Of a DNA stretch of 64,000 nt, positions 30,106 to 39,481 are shown piece after piece. Below the pieces are notes generated by a model, which was not told the origin of the DNA, did not search any database, and saw only the letters and a list, made by a program, of their open reading frames with translations. Made by a program: the position numbers and the translations under genes. The first letter of the stretch is position 1, and every line of letters starts with the position of its first letter. The stretch lies in assembly GCA_017312345.1 (NCBI GenBank), contig BLAA01000001.1:1922001-1986000 (forward strand), in the 5' to 3' direction. This DNA comes from Candidatus Denitrolinea symbiosum. Its GTDB lineage: Bacteria > Chloroflexota > Anaerolineae > Anaerolineales > Villigracilaceae.

Positions 30106-30130
30106 TCCGAAAGTAGAACTTTCGGATTCC
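30106..30130. repeat. Dispersed palindromic repeat, copy 2
   Basis: The same core as copy 1, 52 nt further on, again followed by ATTCC. It ends 3 nt before the plsX stop codon and could act as its terminator hairpin. Confidence 0.85.
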
Positions 30131-30132
30131 TT

Positions 30133-31146
30133 CTATTTCAGGCTTTCTTCGATGGCCGACTTCATGGCGTCCAACACCTTCGTCTCGACGGCGTGTTTCG
30201 CCACGCGGACGGCGCTTTTGATGGCGGTCGCGTCCGAGCGGCCGTGACCGATGAAGACCAGTCCGTTCACGCCGAGGAGCGGCGCCGCGCCCTGGTCGCT
30301 GGGATCGAGCAGTTTCTTGATCTTCCCGAGCGCGGGCTTGACGAGCGCCCCGCCGAGGAGCGCCAGCGGGCCTCCGCTTCTGATGGCGTCCTTGATCTTA
30401 TCCACGATGAGTTTGGCTACCGCCTCCGAGGTCTTGAGCATGACGTTGCCCACAAATCCGTCGGTGACCGCCACGTCCACCTTTCCGCCGATGACTTCCT
30501 TGCCCTCCACGTTGCCGTAGTAGTTCAGTTTCGAAGCTTTGAACAGCGGCGTCGCTTCCCGGACGAGGCGGTTGCCCTTGCCTTCTTCTTCTCCGTTCGA
30601 GACCAGCCCGACGCGCGGATTTTTCACGCCGCGTACTTTCTCGGCGTAGATACTTCCCATGATCCCAAACTGCAAAAGGTGGACCGGCTCGCAGTCGGGG
30701 TTGGCGCCGATGTCCAGGACGATGCAGGTCCCGGTGGCGGTGGGGAAGATGGGCGCCAGCGCGGGACGTTCCACGCCGCGGATGCGTCCGAGGCGGAAGA
30801 GCGCGGTGACCATCCCCGCGCCGGTGTTGCCCGCCGTGACGAACGCGTCCGCTTCGCCGCGCTTGACCAGGTCTATGCCGACCGCCATCGAATTTTTCGC
30901 GTCCTTGTGACGCGCCTTGAAGGCGAGGTCCTCGCCCTTGTCTTCCATCGTCAATATTTCGGGCGCGTGGACGATGCGGATGGGCAGACTGCCCGGGTTG
31001 GCCGCGGCCAGCGCGGGTCGAATCTGCGCCTCGTCCCCGACGAGGACGATTTCCACGCCGAATTCGCGCGCGGCCTGCACCGCGCCCTCCACGTCGGGAC
31101 GCGGGTGTTCGTCGCTTCCCATGGCGTCAACAACAATGCGGGTCAT
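30133..31146 (-). CDS. plsX: Phosphate acyltransferase PlsX
   Basis: A 337-residue PlsX converting acyl-ACP to acyl-phosphate for phospholipid synthesis. Family blocks: MTRIVVDAMGSDEHP at the N-terminus, GEADAFVTAGNTGAGM, LGRIRGVERPALAPIFPT, and near the C-terminus LLGVNGLVFIGHGRSDATAI. Length is normal (about 330-345). It is read away from the tRNA-Leu gene, with about 105 nt between them. No fabH or acpP neighbour follows in the window. Confidence 0.96.
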   Translation of the reverse strand: MTRIVVDAMGSDEHPRPDVEGAVQAAREFGVEIVLVGDEAQIRPALAAANPGSLPIRIVHAPEILTMEDKGEDLAFKARHKDAKNSMAVGIDLVKRGEADAFVTAGNTGAGMVTALFRLGRIRGVERPALAPIFPTATGTCIVLDIGANPDCEPVHLLQFGIMGSIYAEKVRGVKNPRVGLVSNGEEEGKGNRLVREATPLFKASKLNYYGNVEGKEVIGGKVDVAVTDGFVGNVMLKTSEAVAKLIVDKIKDAIRSGGPLALLGGALVKPALGKIKKLLDPSDQGAAPLLGVNGLVFIGHGRSDATAIKSAVRVAKHAVETKVLDAMKSAIEESLK

Positions 31147-31210
31147 GTCATTCTCCTCGGTGTTGGAAGTCTGTTTTCTCGCCGCGCGGAAACCGCGTCA
31201 TTAATTTTGC

Positions 31211-31238
31211 TTGACAAGAAAAACAAGCCGATTATAAT
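31211..31238 (+). promoter_or_regulatory. Consensus sigma-70 promoter for tRNA-Leu
   Basis: TTGACA (31211-31216) and TATAAT (31233-31238) separated by 16 nt, both perfect matches, ending 13 nt before the tRNA. Confidence 0.9.
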
Positions 31239-31251
31239 ACGCCCTGCTCAA

Positions 31252-31334
31252 GCGCTGGTGCTGGAATTGGCAGACAGGCATGGTTGAGGGCCATGTGCCG
31301 CAAGGCGTGGAGGTTCAAGTCCTCTCCAGCGCAC
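31252..31334 (+). tRNA. tRNA-Leu (anticodon GAG)
   Basis: Class II tRNA, 83 nt. The acceptor stem GCGCTGG pairs with CCAGCGC, the anticodon stem CATGG/CCATG carries loop TTGAGGG (anticodon GAG, codon CUC/CUU), a long variable arm (TGCCGCAAGGCG) follows, and the T arm reads GGAGGTTCAAGTCCTCT. CCA is not encoded (A then CAAG). Confidence 0.97.
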
Positions 31335-31342
31335 AAGCAAGA

Positions 31343-31363
31343 TCCCCGCAAGGGGATTTTTTG
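31343..31363 (+). terminator. Rho-independent terminator after tRNA-Leu
   Basis: ATCCCC-GCAA-GGGGAT stem-loop followed by TTTTTTG. Confidence 0.9.
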
Positions 31364-31436
31364 TTAACCCCGCCGCGCCGTTCATGTTTGCCGGCCCGAG
31401 ATGGTAGAATTGACGAAACAAATCGAGGAGGTCCTG

Positions 31437-31844
31437 ATGAGCGCGATCTTTCCGTCAATGGAATGGCTGGACGAATTGGAGAAAAAACTTAACGGCGACG
31501 AGCGCTACGCGGGCATCGCCAAAAACTGGGAGGGGGATATGGTTATTGTGATCGAGCCGACCGGAAACCTGAAGGAACGACAGGTTTATTATCTCGACCT
31601 ATGGCATGGGAAATGCCGCAGCGTTGCAATGCTGGACGACGCGGCCAGGAAGCAGGCCGCTTTCGTCCTTACCGCCTCCTACGAAAATATCAAGCGTATT
31701 ATGACGGGGGAACTCGATCCCATGCAGGCGATGTTGACGCGAAAATTGGCGGTGAAGGGAAGCATGGCGGTGATGATGCGTTCCGTGCCGACCGTGCTGG
31801 ACTTTGTGCGCTGCTGCCGCGAGATTACGACAGAGATTTTATAG
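31437..31844 (+). CDS. SCP2 sterol-transfer-like protein
   Basis: A 135-residue protein. I chose the ATG at 31437 because GAGGAGG lies 6 nt upstream; an ATG at 31401 has no such site. The fold pattern is SCP2-like: a long N-terminal helix (EWLDELEKKLNGDERY), beta strands (DMVIVIEPTG, RQVYYLDLWHGKC), then AAFVLTASYENIKRIMTGELDPMQAMLTRKLAVKGSMA, the family's hallmark segment ending in 'G-x-x-x'. These proteins bind lipids or acyl-CoA; the ligand here is unknown. A terminator follows at once. Confidence 0.85.
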   Translation: MSAIFPSMEWLDELEKKLNGDERYAGIAKNWEGDMVIVIEPTGNLKERQVYYLDLWHGKCRSVAMLDDAARKQAAFVLTASYENIKRIMTGELDPMQAMLTRKLAVKGSMAVMMRSVPTVLDFVRCCREITTEIL

Positions 31845-31860
31845 ACTGGGCCGCATCGAG

Positions 31861-31893
31861 AAACCAGGTTTTCCAGAGAAGCCTGGTTTTTTG
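31861..31893. terminator. Terminator between SCP2 gene and ABC operon
   Basis: AAACCAGG and CCTGGTTT form a stem with a T-run (TTTTTTGTTTT) on the plus side. It also lies right at the end of the convergent ABC transporter gene, so it may serve both. Confidence 0.85.
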
Positions 31894-31895
31894 TT

Positions 31896-32660
31896 TTAAT
31901 TTTTTCCCGTGCGATAACGGTCGAGCAGGGCCTGGGTCTGTTTGTGCTGCGGATGATCGAGGATGTCTTCGGGCGTTCCCTGCTCAATGAGTTCGCCCTC
32001 GTTCATCACCACGATACGGTCGGCCACGTCGCGGGCGAAGCCCATTTCGTGCGTCACCACGAGCATGGTCGTGCCGTCTTTGGCGAGGCCTTTCATCACT
32101 TCGAGCACTTCGCCGATGAGTTCGGGGTCGAGCGCGGACGTGGGCTCGTCGAAGAGCATCACTTTGGGTTCCATGGCCAGAGCGCGGGCGATGGCGACGC
32201 GCTGTTTCTGTCCGCCGGAGATGCGCAGGGGGTATTCGTCTTTCTTGAACAACATGCCGACGCGGTTGAGATTCATTTCGGCGATCTCTCTCGCTCTGGC
32301 CTTGTCCATGCCTTTCACGATCACGGGCGCTTCCATCACGTTTTCGAGGATGCTCATGTGCGGGAACAGGTTGAATTCCTGGAAGACCATGCCCGTCAAT
32401 AGGCGCGCTTCGTGGACGAGTTTCTGGTGCTCCTTGCCCTTTCCGCCGGCGGGGATCTTCAGCCCGTGGATTTCGATCTCGCCGCCCGACGGCTCCTCGA
32501 GAAAGTTGATGCAGCGCAGCATGGTGCTTTTGCCCGATCCGCTCCGCCCGATGACGCAGATCACCTCGCGCGATTGGACGTCGAGGTTGATGCCTTTGAG
32601 CACTTCGAGGCGGCCAAAGTATTTGTGCAGGTTGGTGATTTTGATGATGGGCGCGCTCAT
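31896..32660 (-). CDS. Polar amino-acid ABC transporter ATPase (GlnQ/HisP family)
   Basis: A 254-residue ATPase starting [16 protein letters not shown]. Walker [11 protein letters not shown]-loop [12 protein letters not shown], signature [10 protein letters not shown], Walker [14 protein letters not shown] and the switch histidine ([14 protein letters not shown], the last typical for amino-acid importers) are all intact. It is the last gene of a three-gene operon with a binding lipoprotein and a permease; its start lies 2 nt after the permease stop. Confidence 0.95.
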   Translation of the reverse strand: MSAPIIKITNLHKYFGRLEVLKGINLDVQSREVICVIGRSGSGKSTMLRCINFLEEPSGGEIEIHGLKIPAGGKGKEHQKLVHEARLLTGMVFQEFNLFPHMSILENVMEAPVIVKGMDKARAREIAEMNLNRVGMLFKKDEYPLRISGGQKQRVAIARALAMEPKVMLFDEPTSALDPELIGEVLEVMKGLAKDGTTMLVVTHEMGFARDVADRIVVMNEGELIEQGTPEDILDHPQHKQTQALLDRYRTGKN

Positions 32661-32662
32661 GG

Positions 32663-33487
32663 CTAGCGGTCTCCTTTGGCCAGGCGGGCTTCGATGCGGC
32701 TTTGGACGGCGGTGAGGATGAGGGTCATGATCCAGTAGAAGATGGCGGCCATGATGAGGGCTTCCATGTTGCGGAAGTTGGCGCGCCCGACGCGGGTGGC
32801 GCGCCACATCAACTCGTGGACGAAGCCGGTCGCGGCCACCAGCGCCGAGTCTTTGGTCATGGCGATGAAGTCGTTGCCCATCGGCGGGATGGCGAAGCGC
32901 AAGGCCTGGGGCAGGACGATGCGCCGCATCAACTGTCCCTGAGTCATGCCGAGGGCGATGGCGGCCTCGCGCTGTCCCTTGCCGACGGAACTGATGCCGG
33001 CGCGGAAGGTCTCGCTCATGTACGCCCCGTAGTTGAGGCCGAGGGCCAGCACCCCGGCCCAAAGTCCGGGAAGGACGATGCCCAGTTGGGGCAGGGCGAG
33101 GAAGAAGAAGAAAATTTGCAGGTAGAGCGGAGTCCCGCGGATGAGGGAAACGTAAAAAGCGCTGAAAGCGTAAAAGGGCGGGAAGGTGGAGAGGCGTCCC
33201 AGCGCGGCGAACAGGGCGAGGAGAATGGCAAGCACAATGGACAGGATGGAGATGTAGATCGTGACCCCGATGCCGCCGGCGATGAAGGCGATATTTTCCG
33301 AGATGAATGGTGTGTCGAGTTTGATCGCGTTCAGCCCCAGGCTGTCGCCGCTAAAGAGGGCGTACAGGACGGCGAGCATGACGATCCATGAGATCGCGAC
33401 ATTGACGCGGAATGCGCGTTCCTTGCGTTGTTGCGCGGCGTAAAGCAATTCCACCCGAGATGTTGTTTCGGCCTGTTCTTTTCTCAT
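32663..33487 (-). CDS. Polar amino-acid ABC transporter permease
   Basis: A 274-residue HisM/GlnP-type permease: a long cytoplasmic N-terminus, about five to six membrane helices ([41 protein letters not shown]; and others), and the EAA loop ([28 protein letters not shown] - here EAAIALGM is the core) followed by [16 protein letters not shown]. The single permease probably forms a homodimer. Confidence 0.95.
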   Translation of the reverse strand: MRKEQAETTSRVELLYAAQQRKERAFRVNVAISWIVMLAVLYALFSGDSLGLNAIKLDTPFISENIAFIAGGIGVTIYISILSIVLAILLALFAALGRLSTFPPFYAFSAFYVSLIRGTPLYLQIFFFFLALPQLGIVLPGLWAGVLALGLNYGAYMSETFRAGISSVGKGQREAAIALGMTQGQLMRRIVLPQALRFAIPPMGNDFIAMTKDSALVAATGFVHELMWRATRVGRANFRNMEALIMAAIFYWIMTLILTAVQSRIEARLAKGDR

Positions 33488-33524
33488 GGATGAATTCCTT
33501 TGGTCATGGAGGGGTTGTCAAAGA

Positions 33525-33549
33525 GGGAAGCGGCTGCGCGCCGCTTCCC
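33525..33549 (-). terminator. Intercistronic hairpin in the amino-acid importer operon
   Basis: GGGAAGCGGC and GCCGCTTCCC enclose TGCGC between the lipoprotein gene and the permease gene. Such hairpins commonly stabilise the binding-protein mRNA and lower downstream expression. No U-run follows, so read-through is expected. Confidence 0.6.
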
Positions 33550-33565
33550 CTGAAAACAAATGGAG

Positions 33566-34459
33566 TTATTTGACAAGACCCTGGGTCAGGTCGGAACCGT
33601 ACCATTGGATGGAGAGTTTGCTCAGGGTTCCATCGGCGTGCATGGCTTTTACGGCGTCGTCCACCGCTTTGAGGAAGGCGGCCGTGTCGAAGCTGGAGGC
33701 TTTGTCAATGGCGATGGCATTTGGCTCCTTGAAGACAGGGTCGCCCAGCTGCTTGACCGGCAGGCCTGCGGCAACGTTGGCCTCAACCACCGTGATGGAG
33801 GTGGCGTACGCCACGAATTCCTTGCGGCCGGCGGCCAGCGCCTGCGGGCATTCCTGGTCGGTGGAGAGTTCCACGATCTTGATGCCTTCCGGCGGCTTGG
33901 CGTAAATGTCGGCGGGATTGAGGTCCAGCGCGTTATTGAGCCAGTCCAGATAGGTGGTGGCGGTGGCCACGCAGATCGACTGCCCGGCCAGGTCGGCGAT
34001 GGAGGCGATCGTGGAATCGGTCGGCACGGCGATCACTGCGGTCGGGGCATAGTATGGGGTGGTGAACCAGAGATGGTCCGGGCGCGGCGGCTTGACGGTC
34101 ATGGAGCCGACGCTCATATCCCATTTATCGGCCCAACTGCCCGCGGTTACCACGTCCCAATCGGGGGTGGCGTAGCAGATTTCCACGCCGAGGCGCTTGG
34201 CGACTTCGTACGCCGTGTCCACGTCGAAGCCTTCCATCTCGTCGTAGGTGAGCAGGTCGGATGGGCATTTGGTGTTGGCCGGGCGTTTGCCGTCGGTCTT
34301 CAAGCCGGATTGCGGCATGTAGTTCGGGTCGGTGGACGCGACCACATAACCGCGCTTCTTGATCTGCGACAACAGGTCGCCGCCCTGGGAGCTGCCGCAC
34401 GCCGTCAACGCGAGCGAAGCGATCACGAGCAGGCTGAGCAAAACGAACAACTTTTTCAT
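33566..34459 (-). CDS. Amino-acid ABC transporter substrate-binding lipoprotein
   Basis: I start it at MKKLFVLLSLLVIASLALTAC (297 residues) because AGGAG precedes this ATG by 9 nt and the lipobox LTAC-G places the lipidated Cys at 21. The mature part is a family-3 solute-binding protein: IKKRGYVVASTDPNYMP, GFDVDTAYEVAKRLGV, WDMSVGSMTVKPPRPDHLWFTTPYY (the typical 'ISSMTITPER' region is changed), and the second-lobe AGQSICVATATTYLDWL. Ligand is probably a polar amino acid; the altered 'R-x-x-x-F' region makes the exact ligand uncertain. Confidence 0.93.
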   Translation of the reverse strand: MKKLFVLLSLLVIASLALTACGSSQGGDLLSQIKKRGYVVASTDPNYMPQSGLKTDGKRPANTKCPSDLLTYDEMEGFDVDTAYEVAKRLGVEICYATPDWDVVTAGSWADKWDMSVGSMTVKPPRPDHLWFTTPYYAPTAVIAVPTDSTIASIADLAGQSICVATATTYLDWLNNALDLNPADIYAKPPEGIKIVELSTDQECPQALAAGRKEFVAYATSITVVEANVAAGLPVKQLGDPVFKEPNAIAIDKASSFDTAAFLKAVDDAVKAMHADGTLSKLSIQWYGSDLTQGLVK

Positions 34460-34732
34460 GGTGATAGGTCTCCTCATTTGAGTTTTTGAAGGTCGTTCAT
34501 ACGCAAGGGAATGGAGCGGCGCATCACCTCCTTTCAAGCGATCGCGGGAAATTAACCTTGCCGTCAACGTCAAGTCGCGCCTGGCAGACATCCAGCGCGG
34601 GCTTGCCTTCCGTTTGCGTCGGGGATACAATGACGCGAAATCTTTGGCGAAGAAAACCGTCTTGAAGGGCCATTATAAGTCAAAAAACGGTTCTGACGAT
34701 TAGATTTTAAAAACTCATCCTGCCGGCCTGCC

Positions 34733-36547
34733 ATGCAACCCATCTTAAAAATCAACCTAGCCGAACGCGCAACAGAGACATGCCTCATCCCCGCAGAATG
34801 GCGGCGGGACTATCTGGGAGGCGCGTCGCTGGCGGCGCGCCTGCTCTACGACTCGCTTACGCCGGACCTCGATCCGCTTTCCGCGGAGGCTCCGCTCCTG
34901 TTCCTCAACGGTCCCCTGAGCGGGACTCTCGGCCCGACGGTCGGCCGCTTCGTCGTCTGCGGACGCTCGCCTCTCACCGGACTTTGGGCTGAATCCAACT
35001 GCGGAGGCTTTTGGGGACCCGAACTCCGCTTCGCGGGCTGCGACGGCCTGTGGATCACCGGGAAGGCCGACGAGCCGGTCTATCTCTGGGTGAACGGAGG
35101 CCGCCTCGAGGTCCGCGACGCGGCGCATCTTTGGGGACAGGACACATACGAGACGCAGGAGTCCATCAAAAAGGAGTTGGGCGTCGCGCGGATTCACGTC
35201 GCGTGCGTCGGTCCCGCCGCAGAGAACGGCGTTCTCTTCGCGGGCATCTTCTGCGATCATGGACGCACCGCAGGGCGCACGGGACTGGGCGCGGTGATGG
35301 CTTCCAAGAATCTCAAAGCGATCGCGGTGAAGGGGAGCGGAACGATCCCGCTGGCCGACGCGGAAACGTACAACGTCCTCCGCAACGCGGCCAACCGCGC
35401 TTTGAAAAAAGAGAATCAGTCAGCCGTCCTGCACGAACTGGGGACGGCGGGCGTAGCCGATTTTGCGGATTACATCGGCTCGCTGCCGAAGAAGTATTAC
35501 TCCCTCGGCGCGTTGAACGATGTGGACAAAGTCTCCGGCTCGACGATGACCGAGACCATCCTGCGCGGGACGACCGCCTGTCACGGCTGCGTGATCGCCT
35601 GCGGCCGCGTGGTGGACATCGGCTCCGAGAAGCAGAAGGGACCCGAGTTCGAGACCATCGTCGGTTTCGGCCCGAACCTGATGATTACCGACCTCAACGC
35701 CATCGTGCGCCTGGCGGACTTGTGCGACCGTCTCGGCATGGACGCCATCAGCGCGAGCGGCACGATCGGCCTGGCGCTGCGCCTGTTCGAGCGCGGCGCG
35801 ATCTCGGAGAAGGACACGGGCGGGATCGTCCTGAAGTGGAACGACGAGCAAACCGCGGCCGACCTGCTCCGCATGACGGCGCGCCGCGAGGGATTCGGCG
35901 AGTGGCTGGCGCGCGGCTCGCGCGCGCTGGGAAAACATTTTAACGCGGAGGAAGAGGCGGTCCAGGTCAACGGGCTGGAGGTCGCCTATCACGACCCGCG
36001 CGGCGTCTCGGGCATGGCGCTGACTTACGCCACCAGTCCGCGCGGCGCGTGTCACAACCAAAGCGATTATTTCTTCGTGGACTGGGGACAGGCGGAGGAG
36101 TCGATCGGGCTGACGACCTACGAACGTCAGGCGGGAGCCGAGAAATCCGCCAACGTCGCCATCCATCAAAATTGGCGGACGGTTTTCAACTCCCTCGTGA
36201 TGTGCATCTTTGCCAACGTCCCGCCGCAGACCGTGTTGGAACTGATCAACTCCGCCTGCGGATTCGACTGGACGCTCGAAGATATGATGAGAAGCGGCGA
36301 GCGCGGCTGGAATCTCAAGCGCGCCGTCAACAACCGTCTCGGCTTGACGCGCGCCAACGACAAACTCCCGAAGGGACTGCTCGAACCCTATCCCGACGGC
36401 GGCGCGGCAGGATACGTCGTCCCGTTCGCGGAAATGCTCGAAGCCTACTACGAAGCACGCGGCTGGGACAAGGTCACGGGGAAACCGTCGAAAGAGAAAC
36501 TGCTGGAATTGGGGATGGAAGAGATCGCGCGCGATTTGTGGGATTAA
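34733..36547 (+). CDS. aor: Tungsten aldehyde:ferredoxin oxidoreductase
   Basis: A 604-residue AOR-family enzyme that oxidises aldehydes to acids with ferredoxin, using a tungstopterin and a [4Fe-4S] cluster. The N-terminal block LKINLAERATETCLIP, LGGASLAARLLYD and GPLSGT...GRFVVCGRSPLTG are typical, as is TGLGAVMASKNLKAIAVKG. Cluster ligands C283, C286 and C290 (CHGCVIAC) and C509 (SACGFDW) are present. Several AOR paralogues exist and substrate cannot be read from sequence. It stands alone; no ferredoxin or MoaD-like gene is next to it. An XdhC gene lies 3 kb away but that protein is usually for molybdenum hydroxylases. Confidence 0.94.
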   Translation: MQPILKINLAERATETCLIPAEWRRDYLGGASLAARLLYDSLTPDLDPLSAEAPLLFLNGPLSGTLGPTVGRFVVCGRSPLTGLWAESNCGGFWGPELRFAGCDGLWITGKADEPVYLWVNGGRLEVRDAAHLWGQDTYETQESIKKELGVARIHVACVGPAAENGVLFAGIFCDHGRTAGRTGLGAVMASKNLKAIAVKGSGTIPLADAETYNVLRNAANRALKKENQSAVLHELGTAGVADFADYIGSLPKKYYSLGALNDVDKVSGSTMTETILRGTTACHGCVIACGRVVDIGSEKQKGPEFETIVGFGPNLMITDLNAIVRLADLCDRLGMDAISASGTIGLALRLFERGAISEKDTGGIVLKWNDEQTAADLLRMTARREGFGEWLARGSRALGKHFNAEEEAVQVNGLEVAYHDPRGVSGMALTYATSPRGACHNQSDYFFVDWGQAEESIGLTTYERQAGAEKSANVAIHQNWRTVFNSLVMCIFANVPPQTVLELINSACGFDWTLEDMMRSGERGWNLKRAVNNRLGLTRANDKLPKGLLEPYPDGGAAGYVVPFAEMLEAYYEARGWDKVTGKPSKEKLLELGMEEIARDLWD

Positions 36548-36719
36548 ATCCGCTGTTCGCGAGTCGCGCGGATGGCGGAGTCCACGGTCAGCGGATTTGA
36601 AGCGGATAAGCGGATGTAAAGCCTTTCGTAAATCATAGAAAATTCGCGCGCATCCCGAAATTCGCGGCCGAAAATTTTCCGAAGGAATCCACATATAATG
36701 GGCATGAAAAGAGGCTCCC

Positions 36720-38276
36720 ATGAAACTTGTCACCGTCTCTGAAATGAAAGCCGTCGAAAAAGAAGCCGACGCCAGCGGACTGACGTACGCGCAGATGATG
36801 GAAAACGCGGGGCGCGGACTGGCCGCCATCGTGGGGGATATTGGCGAAGAGAACGGCTGGAACGAAGTCCTCGGCCTCGTCGGTTCGGGCAACAACGGCG
36901 GCGACACCCTCGTCGCGCTGGAGCGCCTGGCGCGCGAAGGCTGGCGGGCGCGCGCCTATTGCGTCAAACGCAAGGTCAGGAACGACCCGCTCGCGCGGCG
37001 TCTCCTCGACGCGGGCGGCGAGATCATCCTCGCCGGGGAAGACAACGCGTCCGACTCCCTCGCGGCCTTCATCGAGACCGCCGACGTCCTCCTCGACGGT
37101 CTGCTCGGCACGGGCATCCGCCTCCCGCTCAAACCCGAAATGGCGGGGCTCCTCTTCACGGCGCAATCCATCCTCGCCGCGCTCGACGAGCCGCCCTTCA
37201 TCGTCGCCGTGGACTGTCCCTCCGGCGTGGACTGCGACACCGGCGCGGCCGCCGACGAAACCCTCCCCGCCGACCTCACCGTCACGATGGCCTGCGTCAA
37301 GCAGGGACTGCTCCGCCTCCCCGCCTTCGACCTCGCGGGCGAACTCGACGTGGTGGACATCGGACTCCCCGCCGACCTCCCCGCGCTGACCTCGCTTCGC
37401 CGCTTCGTCCCCGACTTCGAGTGGACCGCCGACCAGCTGCCGCCGCGTCCCTCCGACGCGCACAAAGGCGCCTTCGGCACGGCGCTGATCGCGGCGGGAT
37501 CGGTCGCCTACACGGGCGCGGCGTATCTCGCCGCCAAAGCCGCCTACCGCGTCGGCGCGGGACTGGTGACGCTGGCCGTCCCCGCGCCTTTGCACGCTGC
37601 CCTCGCGGGTCAACTCCCCGAGGTCACGTGGATTCCCCTCCCGCACGAAAACGGATTCGCCGCCCGCGCCGGCGCGATCTCCGTCGCGCAGAATCTCAAC
37701 CGCGCCACCTCCCTCCTCGTCGGCTGCGGGTTCGGCCTCGAAGAGACCACCCGCGACTTCCTCGCGAAACTGCTTGAAGCGAAACTACCTCCGCTCGTGG
37801 TGGACGCGGACGGGTTGAAACTCCTCGCCCAGATTCCCGACTGGCATCGAAAACTCCCCGCGCGGACGGTGTTGACTCCGCATCCGGGCGAGATGTCCGC
37901 GCTGACGGGGCTCTCCAAAGACGAGATCCAAAACAACCGCGAGTCCCTCGTCGAGAAATTCGCCCGCGAGTGGGGACAGGTCGTCGTCCTGAAAGGCGCG
38001 TTCACCGTGATCGCCGAGCCGGACGGGAGGACCGCCGTCCTGCCGTTCGCGTCCGCCGCGCTCGCCCGCGCGGGGACGGGGGATGTGCTGGCGGGCATCA
38101 TCGTCGGCTTGCGCGCCCAGGGCGTGGACGCGTTCGAGGCCGCGGCCGCGGGGGCGTGGCTCCACGCGCGGGCCGGGCTGACCGCCCTCAGCGAGGTCGG
38201 AAGCGCCGCGTCCGTTTTGGCGGGAGACGTCCTCGATTGCGTCAATGATGTGATGGCAGAGTTGTCCGAATTTTGA
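36720..38276 (+). CDS. nnrD: Bifunctional NAD(P)H-hydrate epimerase/dehydratase
   Basis: A 518-residue two-domain repair enzyme. The N-terminal epimerase (YjeF_N) has LTYAQMMENAGRGLAAIV and the loop VGSGNNGGDTLVALERL; the C-terminal ADP-dependent dehydratase has HKGAFGTALIAAGSVAYTGAAYLAA, VLTPHPGEMSALTG and AGTGDVLAGIIVGLRAQG. It restores damaged NADH/NADPH hydrates. GAGG lies 5 nt before the ATG. A strong terminator follows. Length is normal for the fused form. Confidence 0.96.
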   Translation: MKLVTVSEMKAVEKEADASGLTYAQMMENAGRGLAAIVGDIGEENGWNEVLGLVGSGNNGGDTLVALERLAREGWRARAYCVKRKVRNDPLARRLLDAGGEIILAGEDNASDSLAAFIETADVLLDGLLGTGIRLPLKPEMAGLLFTAQSILAALDEPPFIVAVDCPSGVDCDTGAAADETLPADLTVTMACVKQGLLRLPAFDLAGELDVVDIGLPADLPALTSLRRFVPDFEWTADQLPPRPSDAHKGAFGTALIAAGSVAYTGAAYLAAKAAYRVGAGLVTLAVPAPLHAALAGQLPEVTWIPLPHENGFAARAGAISVAQNLNRATSLLVGCGFGLEETTRDFLAKLLEAKLPPLVVDADGLKLLAQIPDWHRKLPARTVLTPHPGEMSALTGLSKDEIQNNRESLVEKFAREWGQVVVLKGAFTVIAEPDGRTAVLPFASAALARAGTGDVLAGIIVGLRAQGVDAFEAAAAGAWLHARAGLTALSEVGSAASVLAGDVLDCVNDVMAELSEF

Positions 38277-38300
38277 TTTGACGATTTGAGCGAAAAGAAA

Positions 38301-38331
38301 AGAGCCTGGCTGAATGCCAGGCTCTTTTTTG
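38301..38331. terminator. Bidirectional terminator
   Basis: AGAGCCTGGC-TGAAT-GCCAGGCTCT with T6 on the plus strand and an A-rich flank that gives U's on the minus strand. It separates convergent nnrD and the SPFH gene. Confidence 0.93.
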
Positions 38332-38345
38332 TGAGCGGTCTTTCG

Positions 38346-39380
38346 TTAACTCGTCAGGAATTCATCGAGCGCGGTCTTGCTGATGCGGTAGGCGTTGCCG
38401 ACCTTTTTGGCTTTCAGGCTTCCGTCCTTGATGGAGGCGACCACGTCTTCTTCGCTGACTTTCAAATACGCGGCCGCTTCGGAGGGCGTCATCACGTCGG
38501 GGACAGCCGCCGCGCCGCCCGCCGCGCTTGGCTGCTGCATCGCGCCGCTGGTGGCTTGCTGCATCAGGTTGCCGATGCCCATCCCCGCGCCGATGCCGGC
38601 CGTGAGACCCGCGCCGCCGCTGGGATTTTGAGCCGCGTCGCGCATCGCGTCCGCCGCCTGCAATTGGGTGTAGGTCGCCATGTCGAGCATGCCCATGTCG
38701 CGCAGTTCCTGGGCGCTTTTGTCGGACGGTTTGAGATTGCCGATGTAGAAGGTTTTGAGCGTCAGGCCGATGGCTTCAAAGTCGTCCTGTGTCTTCGCCC
38801 GCACCGCCGCGCCCAGTTCCTCGGTGAGACCGATGATCTCGGGGACGGAGCGCTTCGCGCCGGTCTCGCCGAGGGCGTCCTGCAACTTGGAGAGCAGCAT
38901 GGTGCGGAGACGCTCTTCGATGTCGCTGGTGCGATAGGCGCCCTGCGTGCCGACGATCTGCGTCACGAACTGCTGCGGGTCCTTCACCTGGAACGAGTAG
39001 GTGCCGAAGCCCTGCAGGAGAGCCACGCCCAATCCCATGCCGGGGTTGCGGACGATGATCGGCTGCGGCGTGCCCCATTTCTTGTTGGCGAATTCCTTCA
39101 TCGAGACGAAGTACACTTCGGCCGGGAAGGGAGTGCGGTCGTTGAAGGCCTTGCCGATCAGGTTGATCAGCAGCGGAATGTTGGCGGTGGTGATGGTGTG
39201 ACGTCCCGCTTTGAACACGTCCAGCGCGTTCCCTTCGCGGAAGAAGACCGCGTTCTGGGCCTCGCGGACGATCACCTGCGAGCCGATGCGGAAATCGCCG
39301 ATGCCCTCTTCGGGGAAGCGGTGGACGATCTCATCGGTCATTTCATTTGGATATTCAATGACATCAAAAATTCTTGCCAT
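38346..39380 (-). CDS. SPFH-domain protein with C-terminal excisionase-type HTH
   Basis: A 344-residue protein. I start at MARIFDVIEYPNEMTDEIVHRFP because AGGAG lies 7 nt upstream. Residues about 10-230 are an SPFH/'virion core protein'-like domain (VHRFPEEGIGDFRIGSQVIVREAQNAVFFREG, then GTYSFQVKDPQQFVTQIVGTQ). A Gly/Ala/Met-rich linker (about 265-295) leads to an HTH_17 module (MTPSEAAAYLKVSEEDVVASIKDGSLKAKKVG). In related proteins the C-terminus is usually a zinc ribbon or short-linear motif; the DNA-binding-like fold is unusual. Role unknown; stress or membrane-associated scaffolding is a guess. Confidence 0.88.
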   Translation of the reverse strand: MARIFDVIEYPNEMTDEIVHRFPEEGIGDFRIGSQVIVREAQNAVFFREGNALDVFKAGRHTITTANIPLLINLIGKAFNDRTPFPAEVYFVSMKEFANKKWGTPQPIIVRNPGMGLGVALLQGFGTYSFQVKDPQQFVTQIVGTQGAYRTSDIEERLRTMLLSKLQDALGETGAKRSVPEIIGLTEELGAAVRAKTQDDFEAIGLTLKTFYIGNLKPSDKSAQELRDMGMLDMATYTQLQAADAMRDAAQNPSGGAGLTAGIGAGMGIGNLMQQATSGAMQQPSAAGGAAAVPDVMTPSEAAAYLKVSEEDVVASIKDGSLKAKKVGNAYRISKTALDEFLTS

Positions 39381-39481
39381 GATTTTTCTCCTTTTGTTGG
39401 ATACCGCTTTGATTATAGTCGAACCGACTTTGGGGTACAAGAACCATTTCTACTACGCAGGGTCTGCGGAAAAGTTGCGCC

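Noticed and set aside
31896..33062. 388-codon reading of the amino-acid ABC ATPase
   Set aside because: The extra N-terminal part is antisense/out-of-frame permease code; the ATPase family start is at 32660.
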